A stretch of DNA of 64,000 bases from Acetomicrobium hydrogeniformans (GCA_016841745.1 JAENYO010000003.1:248001-312000); one strand, 5' to 3'; positions 34,508-43,789 are shown, counted from the stretch's first letter. The notes: generated by a model not told the origin, from the sequence alone. Translations and numbers: made by a program.

Positions 34508-35595
34508 TAATTATAGAGAGGTGCTTATAGATGACATGCAGCAGTGATAGTAGATCAGATACAACGTCCGGTTTCCCCAGGATCATCCAGGCAGTACCCT
34601 TACTACTGGTCCTGACCCTGTTGTTGTTACAGCCCCTTCTAACCATAAGACCAGCAGAGGCGAAGGTTAAACCAGCACCCATAGTACTAGAAAGACTAGC
34701 AGACGGAACAGTAAAGAAATTCGACTTCTTCACAGGACTAGATAAAACAGTACAACATTTCGCGCCATTATCAAACAAAAGGCCAGACTACGAGATAAGA
34801 AGCTATGACAGAGTATTAAATATAGATTCTGAAATGGGGATGTGGTGTATAGATGAAGATTGGGTAGAAAGATTATACAGATTAAAAGGTCTTCCGGATG
34901 AAGAACTAAAAAAAGGTCATATGAGACTAAAGATAGAAGGAGAAAAATGCCTGGAAAAAGGGCAATTAGACAAGGCGATGACATATGCTCTAGCATCAAT
35001 AAGGACAAACCCGGATTATGATGAGACAGGAGGCATTGGATGGGCATTGGTTTCAAAGGTGCTAATGCTAGACGCAGAAAAAGACTTATATGATGCATGG
35101 CAAAACAACGAGGATTATTCTTTTGGATTAAACAAGTACCTGATGGCACTAGATGCAAGATGGGAATTTGTAGATAGAAATGCAATAGGTTTAGCAAGAT
35201 ATTTCGGAAGAGATAAAACCATAACAGAACAAGAAAAAGAGATCTTAGAAAAACAGGTAAGAAACACAGATTATGGATATATAAGTATTGCAAAGACAAT
35301 AGAAAAAACAGCAGAACAACTAGGATTTGATAATCTGTTAGATGAGAAAAAAGGCGAAAAAAAGCTAAGAGAAAAGTTAGAACCGACGGATGATGCAGGA
35401 TATAAGGATTATTGCGAATATATGCTTAAAAAAAATCGAACACACAAGAATATGGAAAAAGACGTGATAGCACTGTTCAAGAAAGTAGATTAACAGAGTT
35501 TTATTACCGACCATCTCTGATATATATAATTACTATGAATAACTTAGGGACTTCTTTGCTTAACCCCTCGTTGGGGGAAGTGGAGGAGTCCTTTT
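34508..35595 (+). repeat. Direct repeat R1, copy 2 (1,088 bp)
   Basis: Second copy of the unit at 33098-34185, essentially identical. Its right end lies 28 bases from the left end of an IS3-family element. Confidence 0.95.
34531..35493 (+). CDS. Secreted protein of unknown function with a TPR-like segment, copy 2
   Basis: 320 residues, identical to the product of 33121-34083, with the same ribosome-binding site and export signal. Complete identity, including silent positions, points to a very recent duplication or ongoing gene conversion. Both copies look intact, so dosage may matter. Confidence 0.75.
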   Translation: MTCSSDSRSDTTSGFPRIIQAVPLLLVLTLLLLQPLLTIRPAEAKVKPAPIVLERLADGTVKKFDFFTGLDKTVQHFAPLSNKRPDYEIRSYDRVLNIDSEMGMWCIDEDWVERLYRLKGLPDEELKKGHMRLKIEGEKCLEKGQLDKAMTYALASIRTNPDYDETGGIGWALVSKVLMLDAEKDLYDAWQNNEDYSFGLNKYLMALDARWEFVDRNAIGLARYFGRDKTITEQEKEILEKQVRNTDYGYISIAKTIEKTAEQLGFDNLLDEKKGEKKLREKLEPTDDAGYKDYCEYMLKKNRTHKNMEKDVIALFKKVD

Positions 35596-35596
35596 T
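35547..35596 (+). terminator. Terminator of copy 2
   Basis: Same stem as at 34137-34186, followed here by a run of seven T residues. Confidence 0.75.
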
Positions 35597-35673
35597 TTAT
35601 GGATACCAAAGGAGGTCATCATATGACCTGACCCCTGGATTAGGTCCATTTTCAATGCGAGTTTCTTGATTCT

Positions 35674-36420
35674 TTAAGCACAGAGGGCCTGTTCTTTTTC
35701 CTCTATTTTCTTAGCGAATTCTGAAGGTGTCAGATTGTCCAATGAGCTGTGAGGACGTTCTTCATTGTAGATCCTCTGCCATTCGCCAATGATATTTCTT
35801 GCATCTCTGAGATTCAAAAACCAGTGCTCGTTCAGACATTCGTCACGTAACTTCCCGTTGAAACTTTCTACATACCCGTTCTGTGACGGTTTCCCAGGTT
35901 CTATAAACCTGTGGGTTATTCCTTTGATATAAGCCCAGGCATCCATTGCTTTACCTGTGAATTCCGGTCCGTTGTCGGTAAGGATCTCTTCAGGATAAGC
36001 TCTTTCCATGCCGATCCTGTCCAGTACCCTGGAAACACGGCTTCCCGTTATGGATGTGTCTACTTCCAGAGCAAGACACTCTCTCGTAAATGTATCTATT
36101 ACTGTCAATATCCTGATCCTGTTACCTAAGGCTGTGGTGTCGGACACGAAGTCCAGGGACCATCTCTGGTTGGCTTTATCTGTTACCATAGGTTCTGATA
36201 ATCTCGGTCTTGCCACCCGTTTCTTCTTTCTCTTCCTGACTTTCAGATCTTCCTCACAGTACAGTCGATAAACCTTCTTGTGGTTTATCGGGTAACCTTC
36301 CCTGCACATGAGGGTATGAAGCCTTCTGTAGCCATAGCGTTTCCACATATGAGCAAGCTCTTTCAGCCTTGCCCTTTCTTTTCCATCCTGCTCGTTGTCT
36401 TTCCTACTTTTGTATCTCAA
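35674..36420 (-). CDS. IS3-family transposase OrfB (integrase core)
   Basis: 248 residues as an ATG-started frame, containing the HTH_21 segment ([20 protein letters not shown]) and the rve integrase core with the DDE triad: [13 protein letters not shown] (Asp), [11 protein letters not shown] (Asp) and [20 protein letters not shown] (Glu). The frame stays open upstream past 36420, through [20 protein letters not shown], to the orfA end, so the functional product is probably an OrfAB fusion made by -1 frameshifting at the GAAAAAGG stretch near 36530. Confidence 0.93.
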   Translation of the reverse strand: MRYKSRKDNEQDGKERARLKELAHMWKRYGYRRLHTLMCREGYPINHKKVYRLYCEEDLKVRKRKKKRVARPRLSEPMVTDKANQRWSLDFVSDTTALGNRIRILTVIDTFTRECLALEVDTSITGSRVSRVLDRIGMERAYPEEILTDNGPEFTGKAMDAWAYIKGITHRFIEPGKPSQNGYVESFNGKLRDECLNEHWFLNLRDARNIIGEWQRIYNEERPHSSLDNLTPSEFAKKIEEKEQALCA

Positions 36421-36518
36421 TGTTGTTCTATGTATTCCCAGTAGCCCGCACGTCCGTCTTTCACTGAATCCGTATCTTTGCTGCAGCTTTTCAGCTGTCT
36501 TGCTCTTCTGTGCAGGCT

Positions 36519-36785
36519 TTAGGCTCCTTTTTCAATCACCCATTTCAGTGCCTGGTTGTCCAGGGAAAGTTCTCCCACAAGCTGCTTGAGCCTTCTGTTT
36601 TCCTCTTCAAGCTTCCTTAGTCTCTTGGCGTTGCTTACTTCCATGCCTCCGAACTTGCTCTTCCATCTATAAAAGGTCTGCTCACAGAAACCGTATTTTC
36701 TCGCCAGCTCTTTAACAGGTATTCCTGCTTCGTGTTCTTTCAGTATGGTGATGATCTGCTCTTCGGAAAATCTGTTCTTCTTCAT
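36519..36785 (-). CDS. IS3-family transposase OrfA
   Basis: 88 residues with a helix-turn-helix ([60 protein letters not shown]) and a leucine-zipper-like tail, typical of IS407-group OrfA. GGAGGAG precedes the ATG. It binds the element ends and regulates transposition. Confidence 0.92.
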   Translation of the reverse strand: MKKNRFSEEQIITILKEHEAGIPVKELARKYGFCEQTFYRWKSKFGGMEVSNAKRLRKLEEENRRLKQLVGELSLDNQALKWVIEKGA

Positions 36786-36954
36786 GAATACTCCTCCTCG
36801 ATGGGTCCAATTTTAACAACTTTCTCGCATTTTTTCTGGACCACTTTTCGGGGAGCAGGTCACTTTCCACCTATTCTGAGTAAAAGAACTATTCCCTATA
36901 AACCTTACATGACTAATATGGAATATTATTTCCCCCATTGACTGGAGGTATTTC

Positions 36955-37253
36955 TATGGTTAAACGCCTTACTGCTATTGCTTCATCCATATTGCTGATC
37001 CTTATCATTGCAGGTTCTGCCAGTGCGGATATGTTCACTGAGTTTGTCTGGTACAGGGAAGAACCTCAGTTTGAAAGGATAGTCATCAGTAGAGAGAGAG
37101 TTCGTGGACATGGTGCTGTAATCTATGCGGATGAACATGAGAGGGAACTTCAGGAGAAGGGATTTTACCAGACCTGCTATTATGATGGATCAGGCAAGAA
37201 GGAGATCATCTAAGAAACTACCATGTCGGGAAATGGAATAAAGACGGTCATGA
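36955..37253 (+). pseudogene. Truncated paralogue of the 195-aa secreted protein
   Basis: Starts GTTAAACGCCTTACTGC exactly as the gene at 32347, and the first 84 codons are nearly identical. A CAA-to-TAA-type change stops translation at 37211-37213 (after KKEII), and homology ends near 37253 where unrelated sequence takes over at the 3' end of the Ada-like gene. The signal peptide and upstream ribosome-binding site are intact, so a short 85-residue protein could still be made. Confidence 0.85.
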
Positions 37254-37264
37254 GCAAGAACTTT

Positions 37265-38119
37265 TTACCCTGTTCTGGCTGCTTCCCAACCCAGTAATGC
37301 TTTCTTTCTCGAAGATCCCCACCGGTATTTGTGGATCTTCCCTGATTTTGCGATCACCCTGTGGCATGGAATAAGATAACCCACCGGGTTAACGGCAACC
37401 GCACTGGCAACGGCCCGAAATGCTTTCGGGTTTCCAATGAGAGTGGCAATGTCCTGGTAGCTTACCATCCAACCTTCCGGAATGGTCAATAATGCTTTCC
37501 ACACATTTATCTGGAAATTAGTGCCCTTAAGGTAGAGGTGGAATGGATGGGACTCTCTTGTTCCAGTTGGTCTGAATAATTGTTCCACAACCGGTTCCGT
37601 CAGTTTTTGGTTTTCTGTGAAAATTGCTCCAGGCCACCTCTGCTTGAGCTGCTCAAGGGCCAGAGGGGCCTCTCCAGTCTCTACAAAACCCATATGGCAG
37701 ATACCCCGTTCGGTAAGAGCAAGCAGGCACTCCCCGAAGGGAGAATAATTGAAACCATAGGATATTTTTAACCCGGCACCCTGCTTTTTGAATTCACCCG
37801 GTGTCATTGATTCGAATGTTACGAAGAGATCATGGAGACGACTGGAGCCCGAAAGGCCAGCTTCAAGGGCTGTTTCGAAAATACTGGTCGATTCCGCCAG
37901 TTTCTGCTTGGTGTATTCGAGAGTTAGAAACTGAAGGAACTGGGTTGGGCTTATTCCGGCCCAACGTTTGAATAACCTGGTGACATGGAACCTGCTCAGG
38001 TGAATGCTCTCAGCAATCTGATCGAGATTAGGCTGGGACCTGAAGTTTTCCTCAATGAAGCGGATGGCCTTTTCAACCCTTATATAGTCCTCGGATTGCT
38101 GGTAAACCCTTTGGATCAT
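37265..38119 (-). CDS. AraC-type HTH fused to methylated-DNA-protein-cysteine methyltransferase (Ada-like)
   Basis: 284 residues. Residues about 15-110 form an AraC double helix-turn-helix (NLDQIAESIHLSRFHVTRLF, FLTLEYTKQKLAESTSIFET). Residues about 190-280 form the MGMT domain with NVWKALLTIPEGWMVSYQDI, AFRAVASAVAVNPVGYLIP and the acceptor Cys252 in PCHRVI. The N-terminal zinc/Cys domain of E. coli Ada, which senses methylphosphotriesters, is absent. It transfers alkyl groups from O6-alkylguanine to Cys252 and may act as an inducer. A decayed copy of the MGMT part lies at 45824-45995. Confidence 0.92.
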   Translation of the reverse strand: MIQRVYQQSEDYIRVEKAIRFIEENFRSQPNLDQIAESIHLSRFHVTRLFKRWAGISPTQFLQFLTLEYTKQKLAESTSIFETALEAGLSGSSRLHDLFVTFESMTPGEFKKQGAGLKISYGFNYSPFGECLLALTERGICHMGFVETGEAPLALEQLKQRWPGAIFTENQKLTEPVVEQLFRPTGTRESHPFHLYLKGTNFQINVWKALLTIPEGWMVSYQDIATLIGNPKAFRAVASAVAVNPVGYLIPCHRVIAKSGKIHKYRWGSSRKKALLGWEAARTG

Positions 38120-38408
38120 GAAATTTCGCCTCCTTATTGAGACTTTAGAAAGAACTGTTTGCTAAATATTTCCCTGGACTATTTTAATTGAACCAGGTCT
38201 GGAAGGGAAACCGAATGTTGCCGGGAAACTCAGCAACATTCGGGTCGATGATTCTTTCGTAAAATGATTATATCTATCTATCATGACCAATCTCGAATGT
38301 GGAGAAAAAATGAAAAGGAAGAATTCAATTCTTGAATGGGATGATTTATCTTTTACCGTTCAATATGGTGATAAAATCACTTCTTCAACTTGAATTCAAG
38401 GAGGAATA

Positions 38409-39065
38409 ATGATGAAACAAGTTTATGCGCCAGGGTGTGCGCTGATGATCTATAAGCCAGAATTATCTGAAAAAGTAATGGAGTTTTTAAATAGCAATTG
38501 GGGAGATATCCCACTCCATCTGACATGCTGCAAGCACGAACCCAATCTTGAAGAAACGACCCGGGTAATTAATACATGCCCAGGATGTGATAGAAGATAC
38601 AGGGAACTCTACGAAGGCATATCGACCATATCCTTATGGGAGATATTGGCAGAGAGTGAAACGTTCCCATTCCCGGATTATGAAGGTATGACAGTAAGTA
38701 TACATGATGCTTGTGATACACGGACTGAAGAAAGGGTACATATTTCTATCAGGAAACTTCTGGAAAAGATGAATATCAGGGTTATTGAGCCGATACACAC
38801 ACGTACAAACTCTATCTGCTGTGGAGATAGTTTTCATGGCACCTTACCTGTCGCACAAGTTAAGGAACAAATGCAAAAACGTGGAGATGAAATGCCTTGT
38901 GAGAATGTAGTGGTATATTGTGTTTCCTGTGTCAAAGCAATCTATATTGGTGGTAAAAACCCCTTTTATCTTGTTGACCTTTTGTTTGGAGAAAAAACAC
39001 AAATTGGAACTTTCGAACCCGATGAGTGGCATGGAGAACTTCAGGAATTTATTGACCAGCATTAA
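38409..39065 (+). CDS. Cysteine-rich (CCG-domain) heterodisulfide-reductase-like protein
   Basis: 218 residues, 11 of them Cys. It has PGCALMIYKPE, TCCKHEPN, NTCPGCDRRYRELY, HDACDTRTEERVH, SICCGDSFHG and YCVSCVKAI, the pattern of the two-module CCG domain of HdrB and glycolate/lactate oxidase Fe-S subunits, which bind a non-cubane cluster. No partner flavoprotein is adjacent. GGAGGAATA precedes two tandem ATG codons. The role is likely thiol/disulfide redox; the substrate is unknown. Confidence 0.8.
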   Translation: MMKQVYAPGCALMIYKPELSEKVMEFLNSNWGDIPLHLTCCKHEPNLEETTRVINTCPGCDRRYRELYEGISTISLWEILAESETFPFPDYEGMTVSIHDACDTRTEERVHISIRKLLEKMNIRVIEPIHTRTNSICCGDSFHGTLPVAQVKEQMQKRGDEMPCENVVVYCVSCVKAIYIGGKNPFYLVDLLFGEKTQIGTFEPDEWHGELQEFIDQH

Positions 39066-39120
39066 CGGGTAGGTAAGGCCTTTATAAAATAAGGATCAAG
39101 ATCAGATTTCAAGAGAAGAA

Positions 39121-39277
39121 AAAGGGGTAAGGCTTTGCACGCACGGTTTTGCACTTCAATAACAGGAATGATAGTTAAGAATATTGACCCTGTTAAAGTA
39201 AATATCATCTCTATCCATGTGCGATTTGGAAGGAAGTTTGAAGAAGTCTTATTGAGGAGTATCCAGATTTCGGAGCA
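39121..39277 (+). repeat. Repeat R3, copy 1
   Basis: About 155 bases running from AAAGGGGTAAGGCTTTGC to GATTTCGGAGCA, with about 90% identity to 43790-43945. A shorter form with the same core (GCACGGTTTTGCACTTCAA) is at 40942-41005. No terminal inverted repeats were seen. Confidence 0.8.
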
Positions 39278-39304
39278 AGTCGGTAGACACCAGATACATG
39301 ATAA

Positions 39305-39338
39305 CGAACAGGCGGAGATTTATCTCCGCCTGTTTTAA
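39305..39338. terminator. Bidirectional terminator
   Basis: AACAGGCGGAGAT / ATCTCCGCCTGTT stem followed by TTAATTT; on the minus strand it follows the saccharopine-dehydrogenase-like gene. Confidence 0.85.
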
Positions 39339-39355
39339 TTTCAGGATCTTTAAAT

Positions 39356-40693
39356 TTAAACAAGTATTTCTTCTTTTTCCTTGAAGGAAATATTTTCCCC
39401 TTCAAGTTCGGAAAGAAGCGGTTCATATATCTCGGGTAGAACAGGAGCAAAAATTCCGGCAGAAGATATTTTGCCTTCCAGGATAAGCCTGGCGCCCATT
39501 GCAGGTGGCAGGCCTGTTGTCCTTGCAATTGAAGTTTCTTTGCCGGGAATTCCATAGTCAACAAGAGTTGAGGTGTATCGTATTTTTTTCTTCTCTTTCG
39601 GGAAAAATGCAACATACTGGTCTTCCATTATTACGAGGTCCTGTTCATTCCCCGTATAGTAAAGTTTCTGGAAATACAGATGAGAGATAACATCACGAGG
39701 GTTTTTAATTCCATGAGGTATTTTCTCTTCTGAAAATAGGCCCAGCCATTTTAATTTCTGGAAAACTGCTGAATATGGTTTTACATTGAGGTAGTTACAG
39801 AATTCTTTCTCTACATCTTCCAATTTGGAAATTCCCAATTGGAGGGCGGTAAATTGCCTCAGTGAAAGGCCGGATAGATCAAGCTCATTTTCTTCAAAAA
39901 GTCCCAGGCGATTCATCTTGACGATGGTTTCACTCCAGCCAGGATAACGGATTGTGCCTCTGTAGATGCTCTTTACCTCGGGTATCCCGTACATTTCAAT
40001 ATAAGGGAGAGAATTCGCGTTTGCATAGATCTCAAACCAGCCGAGTCCATCTATTTCAACGAGATCGATATGTTTAAATGTATCTCCATCTGGCAGAATG
40101 ATCTTTTCTCCATCCACAAGAATCCGGGCTTCCCTTTTGCTGGCTCCTATTAATCCTGCCGGGGCCCACGACAATTTGTATCCGAAGGGGTTTGTGTTAT
40201 GTTTTAAAGAGGGGATAGCTCCACAGATCGATCTGAATGATTCCACTTTTCCCCCTAGCTGGTGGATCTTTCTTATTGTCTTTGCTGCAGACATGTGATC
40301 AATTCCTGGATCAAGACCCAGTTCACAGATAAAAGTCAGGCCTGTCTGTTCCACATCTTTCTGAAGTGCCCTCATGTCATCTTTTATATAAGATGGATTC
40401 ACCATGGAGATCCTGTTTTTCAGGCATTCTTTTGCTACAGGAACCATTAAATTTCCGGGCAGGAGATTGATCACTATATCAGGTGATATGCTTTTGATAA
40501 CGTTTCCCAGGTCTTTTGAAGCATCCATCAGGATGCTCTTCCCTTTCGAATGACCCTGAAGGACGTTTTCCATATTCTTTTGAGACTGATCTACAACAGT
40601 TACGCTGTAATCAGGCTGTTTCAGGAGATACTGGACACATGGACCAGCGACTCTCCCTGCTCCCAGAACAAGAATCTCTTTCAAATGAATCAC
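39356..40693 (-). CDS. Saccharopine dehydrogenase family protein
   Basis: 445 residues, the length of glutamate-forming saccharopine reductases. The Rossmann start is ILVLGAGRVAGPCVQYLL, with DQSQKN after strand 2 and INLLPGNLMVPVAKECL. The conserved ICELGLDPGIDHMSAAKTI, SICGAIPSLKHNTNPFGYKL and WAPAGLIGASKREA motifs match lysine-pathway saccharopine dehydrogenases. In an amino-acid fermenter it more likely serves lysine or related amino-acid catabolism than synthesis; this is inference. Transcribed alone. Confidence 0.9.
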   Translation of the reverse strand: MIHLKEILVLGAGRVAGPCVQYLLKQPDYSVTVVDQSQKNMENVLQGHSKGKSILMDASKDLGNVIKSISPDIVINLLPGNLMVPVAKECLKNRISMVNPSYIKDDMRALQKDVEQTGLTFICELGLDPGIDHMSAAKTIRKIHQLGGKVESFRSICGAIPSLKHNTNPFGYKLSWAPAGLIGASKREARILVDGEKIILPDGDTFKHIDLVEIDGLGWFEIYANANSLPYIEMYGIPEVKSIYRGTIRYPGWSETIVKMNRLGLFEENELDLSGLSLRQFTALQLGISKLEDVEKEFCNYLNVKPYSAVFQKLKWLGLFSEEKIPHGIKNPRDVISHLYFQKLYYTGNEQDLVIMEDQYVAFFPKEKKKIRYTSTLVDYGIPGKETSIARTTGLPPAMGARLILEGKISSAGIFAPVLPEIYEPLLSELEGENISFKEKEEILV

Positions 40694-40750
40694 CTTTCTT
40701 TGAATAGGAGAGGGAAGATCCTCTCCCCTATGTTATTTTATGAAGCGAAT

Positions 40751-40915
40751 TTACACTGTTTCTTCTGCGAGTTGTTCTTTCTTATTAATTTTGTTTATTT
40801 CCTCCCTGGCAGAATAATTTTCAAGTTTTTCTCTCCAGAGTTTACCAAAGAAGATCACAAAAGCAACAACTAATCATATAGCAATGAACAAAACAATAAA
40901 TGCAAAAAGGGGTCT
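40751..40915 (-). pseudogene. Possible C-terminal remnant of a membrane transporter
   Basis: Read on the minus strand, this gives a hydrophobic helix (FAFIVLFIAI, an in-frame TGA, then LVVAFVIFFGKLW) and a charged tail (REKLENYSAREEINKINKKE) to a TAA at 40751-40753. This looks like the end of a membrane transporter whose 5' part has been lost. The parent family cannot be fixed. Confidence 0.35.
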
Positions 40916-40941
40916 ACTATTGAAATAGCACAAGAGAGAAT

Positions 40942-41005
40942 CAGGCTTTGCATGCACGGTTTTGCACTTCAATAATAGGAATTATGGTTAGTAGTATTGA
41001 CCCCA
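40942..41005 (+). repeat. Repeat R3, partial copy
   Basis: CAGGCTTTGCATGCACGG, then TTTTGCACTTCAATAATAGG, then a TATTGACCCC end, matching the first third of the R3 units at 39121 and 43790 with several differences. Confidence 0.65.
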
Positions 41006-41046
41006 AGAGAAGAGCACGAGCAATGCCTATTTTTTCATATGATGCA

Positions 41047-41206
41047 TTAACTTGACGTAATGTTTGGTAGTGTTAACATGAAAAAGTTTTTAACCATTAA
41101 CCTTAAATATTTCTTCGTCCTTTCTTATTTGTCATCATATCAAGATCGTCTATACCTGTTTAGTCTTTTTTTCATAGCCTAAATCACATTTTGGGAGGTT
41201 CTTTAT
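41047..41206 (+). promoter_or_regulatory. Duplicated promoter and 5' leader of surface-protein gene 1
   Basis: TTGACG at 41052-41057, 16-base spacer, TAACAT at 41074-41079. The following 127-base leader and the first codons are about 90% identical to 44240-44403, upstream of surface-protein gene 2. The long conserved leader may be regulatory. GGGAGG lies 9 bases before the ATG. Confidence 0.7.
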
Positions 41207-43693
41207 ATGAAGAGTAGTTGCAGCAGGATTTCTTTTCGACATTCCCCTTTTTTAGCATTGTTTGTATTTCTGTTAGCCTTATTTATCAGTTTTGGGGGTT
41301 CGGCAGTTTATGCGGACACATTCGTAGTGGACACAACGAGTGATGATGGTCCTGGTTCTTTAAGAGCTGCTATTGCCAATGCTGATTCTTACTACGATGT
41401 GATAAGTTTTAATGTAACAGGCACAATAACACTAAGTTCTCAATTGGAAATAAAGAACGGTCTGACGATCAAGGGACCTGGGGCAGATCTGCTTGCCATA
41501 AGTGGGAACAACGTGTGCAGGGTCTTTTATATAGAAACAGCAGAATCCGTTGACATATCTGGTATTTCCATAGTGAGCGGGAATGCAATTGATGGTGGGG
41601 GAATGTTAAATGAAAGTTCCCACCCCACCGTAACCAACTGCACCTTCTCCTCGAGCAGCGGATTTTATTATGGCGGCGGAATGTACAACAGAGACTCCAG
41701 CCCCACTGTGACCAATTGCATCTTCTCCTTGAACAGTGCAACTATTGGCGGCGGGATGTACAACGAAAGTTATTCCAGCCCCACCGTGACGAACTGCACC
41801 TTCTCCACGAACAGTGCAACTACAGGCGGCGGGATGTACAACTACAACGGTTCCAGCCCCACCGTGACGAACTGCACCTTCTCCGCGAACAGTGCAACTA
41901 CTGGCGGCGGGATGCACAACTACAGTCATTCCAACCCCAAAGTGACCAACTGCATATTCTGGGATGAAAGTGATGAGATATACAACAAGTCCAGCGCACC
42001 CACCCTAAGCTACTGTATCGTCCGGAACGATGATGTCGGAGACGGCACTAATTTTAACAATATCATTTCACAAGATCCTAAACTGGGCTCTCTAGCCGAT
42101 AACGGCGGTCCCACCTGGACTTGTGCCCTGGGAGCAGGAAGTCCTGCCATAGACGCAGGAACGTACGTTGAAGGGCTTGATGCGGATCAGAGAGACGTTC
42201 CGAGACCCTTTGGATATGAGTTCGATATAGGTGCCTATGAAGTTGACGTTGCATCATATACCATAAACGCATACTGCACTTTCGGCGGCATCATAACTCC
42301 TGATTCGACCGCAGTTTTTGAGGGTGCAAGCATGGACATTACCATCTCATCGGATCTTTACTACCATATAGATGGACTCTATGTGGACGGCGAGCCCGTT
42401 TCATACAACGAGGCCGAAAACACATATACTTTCGATAATGTATCCTCAGATCATGTGATCATGGCCTTTTTTGCCCTTGATGAATACGATCTTACTGTAA
42501 GTGTGAATGGTACAGGCACAGGAACTGTGGAAGTATCCCCCGACCTTGCCACCTATCCCCACGGAACGGAAGTTGAAGTTACAGCTGTTCCAGGTACCGG
42601 TTCTGACTTTGCCAGCTGGCAGGGAGCCCTGAGTGGAGACATCAATCCCCAGACCCTAACCATGAACGAGGTGAAAGAGGTAGCGGCAATCTTTAACACC
42701 AAAACCTTCGTCATAACCCTCGATGCGGGTAACCATGGAGATATAACAGGATCGACTTCAGTTACCTGGAATTCCACACCCACCTACACAATAGACTGCG
42801 ATACAGGTTATGCCATCTCCGATGTACGCCTTGATGGAATTTCACAGGGAGCTGTAAGCAGTATTACCCTTGACCCTGTTACCGATGATCACAGCCTTAC
42901 GGTAACCTTCTCATTAAGCCGGGTCATGGTGAGTGAAGCCGGACTTGCTGATTTTGCAATTACATCACCACCCAGCCTGAACAGTGAACTGTTAGCCAGC
43001 CTTGACCTGCCAGGCGGGACCACATCGGAAGACCTTGACCTGGTATCGGAGGACCTGGTCCAGGGCATGGAAATAAATGGAGTGACAGTAAGTGGAGTGG
43101 ACTCACTATTAGAAAGCAGGGAAGAAGGAGAAACCTTTATAAAAGGAGCATCCTTTGATATAGCCTATGACAATAGCGGAATAGCAACAGGAGTCCTGCC
43201 CATATACCTTGAACTGGAAATATCCAGGATAGAGATAGGGGAAGAGTACTCTTCTCTAATAGACGAGGAATCATCGGACAAGGGACTCAGGACCGCATTC
43301 CTGGACCATGTGGGAATACTCAAGGTGATAAGCCCTGACATCTACGACCTGCTGGAAGAGGCATGGGAAGACTATCCTGAAGAAGAAGCCAAAGAATTCT
43401 TCGAAGTAAGTGCCGATATAGATAACTACTATGTAGGAATGAACCTTCTCGTGGCCGATAAGGGGGCAGATAGCAGTGAAATGACAGTACAGGCCATATC
43501 TGACGAAACAGACCGTTACTTCTTTATCTTCGACGGAGAAGAGGATGGTCATTTCAAGGATCCAATAGCAGCAGTCAGGAAACCGCTGGCAGGAAGTGGC
43601 GGTGGAGGCGGAGGCTGCCGCATCTCTGTACTGCCAGTTATAAGCCTGCTCCTGATGATCCCACTTGCTTTACTTTTCAGGAAAAGGAAGTAA
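41207..43693 (+). CDS. Large secreted repeat protein with Synergist-CTERM-type sorting signal (surface protein 1)
   Basis: 828 residues. Signal peptide LALFVFLLALFISFGGSAVYA. Residues about 45-330 form a right-handed beta-helix with repeats of the type SSPTVTNCTFSxNSATTGGGMYN and a closing GPTWTCALGAGSPAIDAG. Then come two Gly-rich bacterial repeat modules (TINAYCTFGGIITPDSTAVF; LTVSVNGTGTGTVEVSPD) and a further acidic domain (about 575-785). The end is SGGGGGGCRIS, a hydrophobic helix and RKRK, the layout of a sorting signal. It is likely displayed on the cell surface for adhesion or polymer binding. Surface protein 2 shares its promoter, N-terminus and helix. Confidence 0.88.
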   Translation: MKSSCSRISFRHSPFLALFVFLLALFISFGGSAVYADTFVVDTTSDDGPGSLRAAIANADSYYDVISFNVTGTITLSSQLEIKNGLTIKGPGADLLAISGNNVCRVFYIETAESVDISGISIVSGNAIDGGGMLNESSHPTVTNCTFSSSSGFYYGGGMYNRDSSPTVTNCIFSLNSATIGGGMYNESYSSPTVTNCTFSTNSATTGGGMYNYNGSSPTVTNCTFSANSATTGGGMHNYSHSNPKVTNCIFWDESDEIYNKSSAPTLSYCIVRNDDVGDGTNFNNIISQDPKLGSLADNGGPTWTCALGAGSPAIDAGTYVEGLDADQRDVPRPFGYEFDIGAYEVDVASYTINAYCTFGGIITPDSTAVFEGASMDITISSDLYYHIDGLYVDGEPVSYNEAENTYTFDNVSSDHVIMAFFALDEYDLTVSVNGTGTGTVEVSPDLATYPHGTEVEVTAVPGTGSDFASWQGALSGDINPQTLTMNEVKEVAAIFNTKTFVITLDAGNHGDITGSTSVTWNSTPTYTIDCDTGYAISDVRLDGISQGAVSSITLDPVTDDHSLTVTFSLSRVMVSEAGLADFAITSPPSLNSELLASLDLPGGTTSEDLDLVSEDLVQGMEINGVTVSGVDSLLESREEGETFIKGASFDIAYDNSGIATGVLPIYLELEISRIEIGEEYSSLIDEESSDKGLRTAFLDHVGILKVISPDIYDLLEEAWEDYPEEEAKEFFEVSADIDNYYVGMNLLVADKGADSSEMTVQAISDETDRYFFIFDGEEDGHFKDPIAAVRKPLAGSGGGGGGCRISVLPVISLLLMIPLALLFRKRK

Positions 43694-43737
43694 CAGTACT
43701 GCTTGAGAGCAAGAGATAGACCAGACAGGGCATCAGA

Positions 43738-43770
43738 AAGCCAGGTCCATTTTGGGGCTTGGCTTTTTTT
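43738..43770 (+). terminator. Probable terminator of surface-protein gene 1
   Basis: AAGCC...GGCTT arms around an imperfect middle, followed by seven T residues. Confidence 0.65.
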
Positions 43771-43789
43771 ATTGGCATTTGCCGCTAAA

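Larger units (their letters stand above)
35624..36862 (-). mobile_element. IS3-family insertion sequence (IS407-like)
   Basis: About 1,239 bp. The terminal inverted repeats start TGACCTG on both sides and share the blocks CCCC, GGTCCA and AATGCGAG within the first 40 bases. It contains orfA and orfB in the usual overlapping arrangement. No matching target-site duplication is visible (left flank ends CATA, right flank starts CTTT), so rearrangement after insertion is possible. An AAAGGAGG at 35608-35615, nine bases before the left end, suggests it landed at a translation start. Confidence 0.9.

Noticed and set aside
35608-35624. Ribosome-binding site plus ATG at the left edge of the IS3 element as a real gene start
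   Set aside because: The ATG is formed with the first bases of the IS end and no long open frame follows on the plus strand; it is noted only as evidence of the insertion context.
37580-37771. Plus-strand open frame within the Ada-like gene
   Set aside because: It is antisense to a well-supported gene with catalytic motifs and shows no independent signal.
41600-41950. Tandem DNA repeats that might suggest a CRISPR array
   Set aside because: They are in-frame coding repeats of about 66 bases encoding beta-helix rungs, without unique spacers or short palindromic units.
41469-41967. Several open frames on both strands inside the repeat region of surface protein 1
   Set aside because: They are produced by the internal DNA repeats read in other frames; the sense frame has a signal peptide, domain structure and sorting signal.
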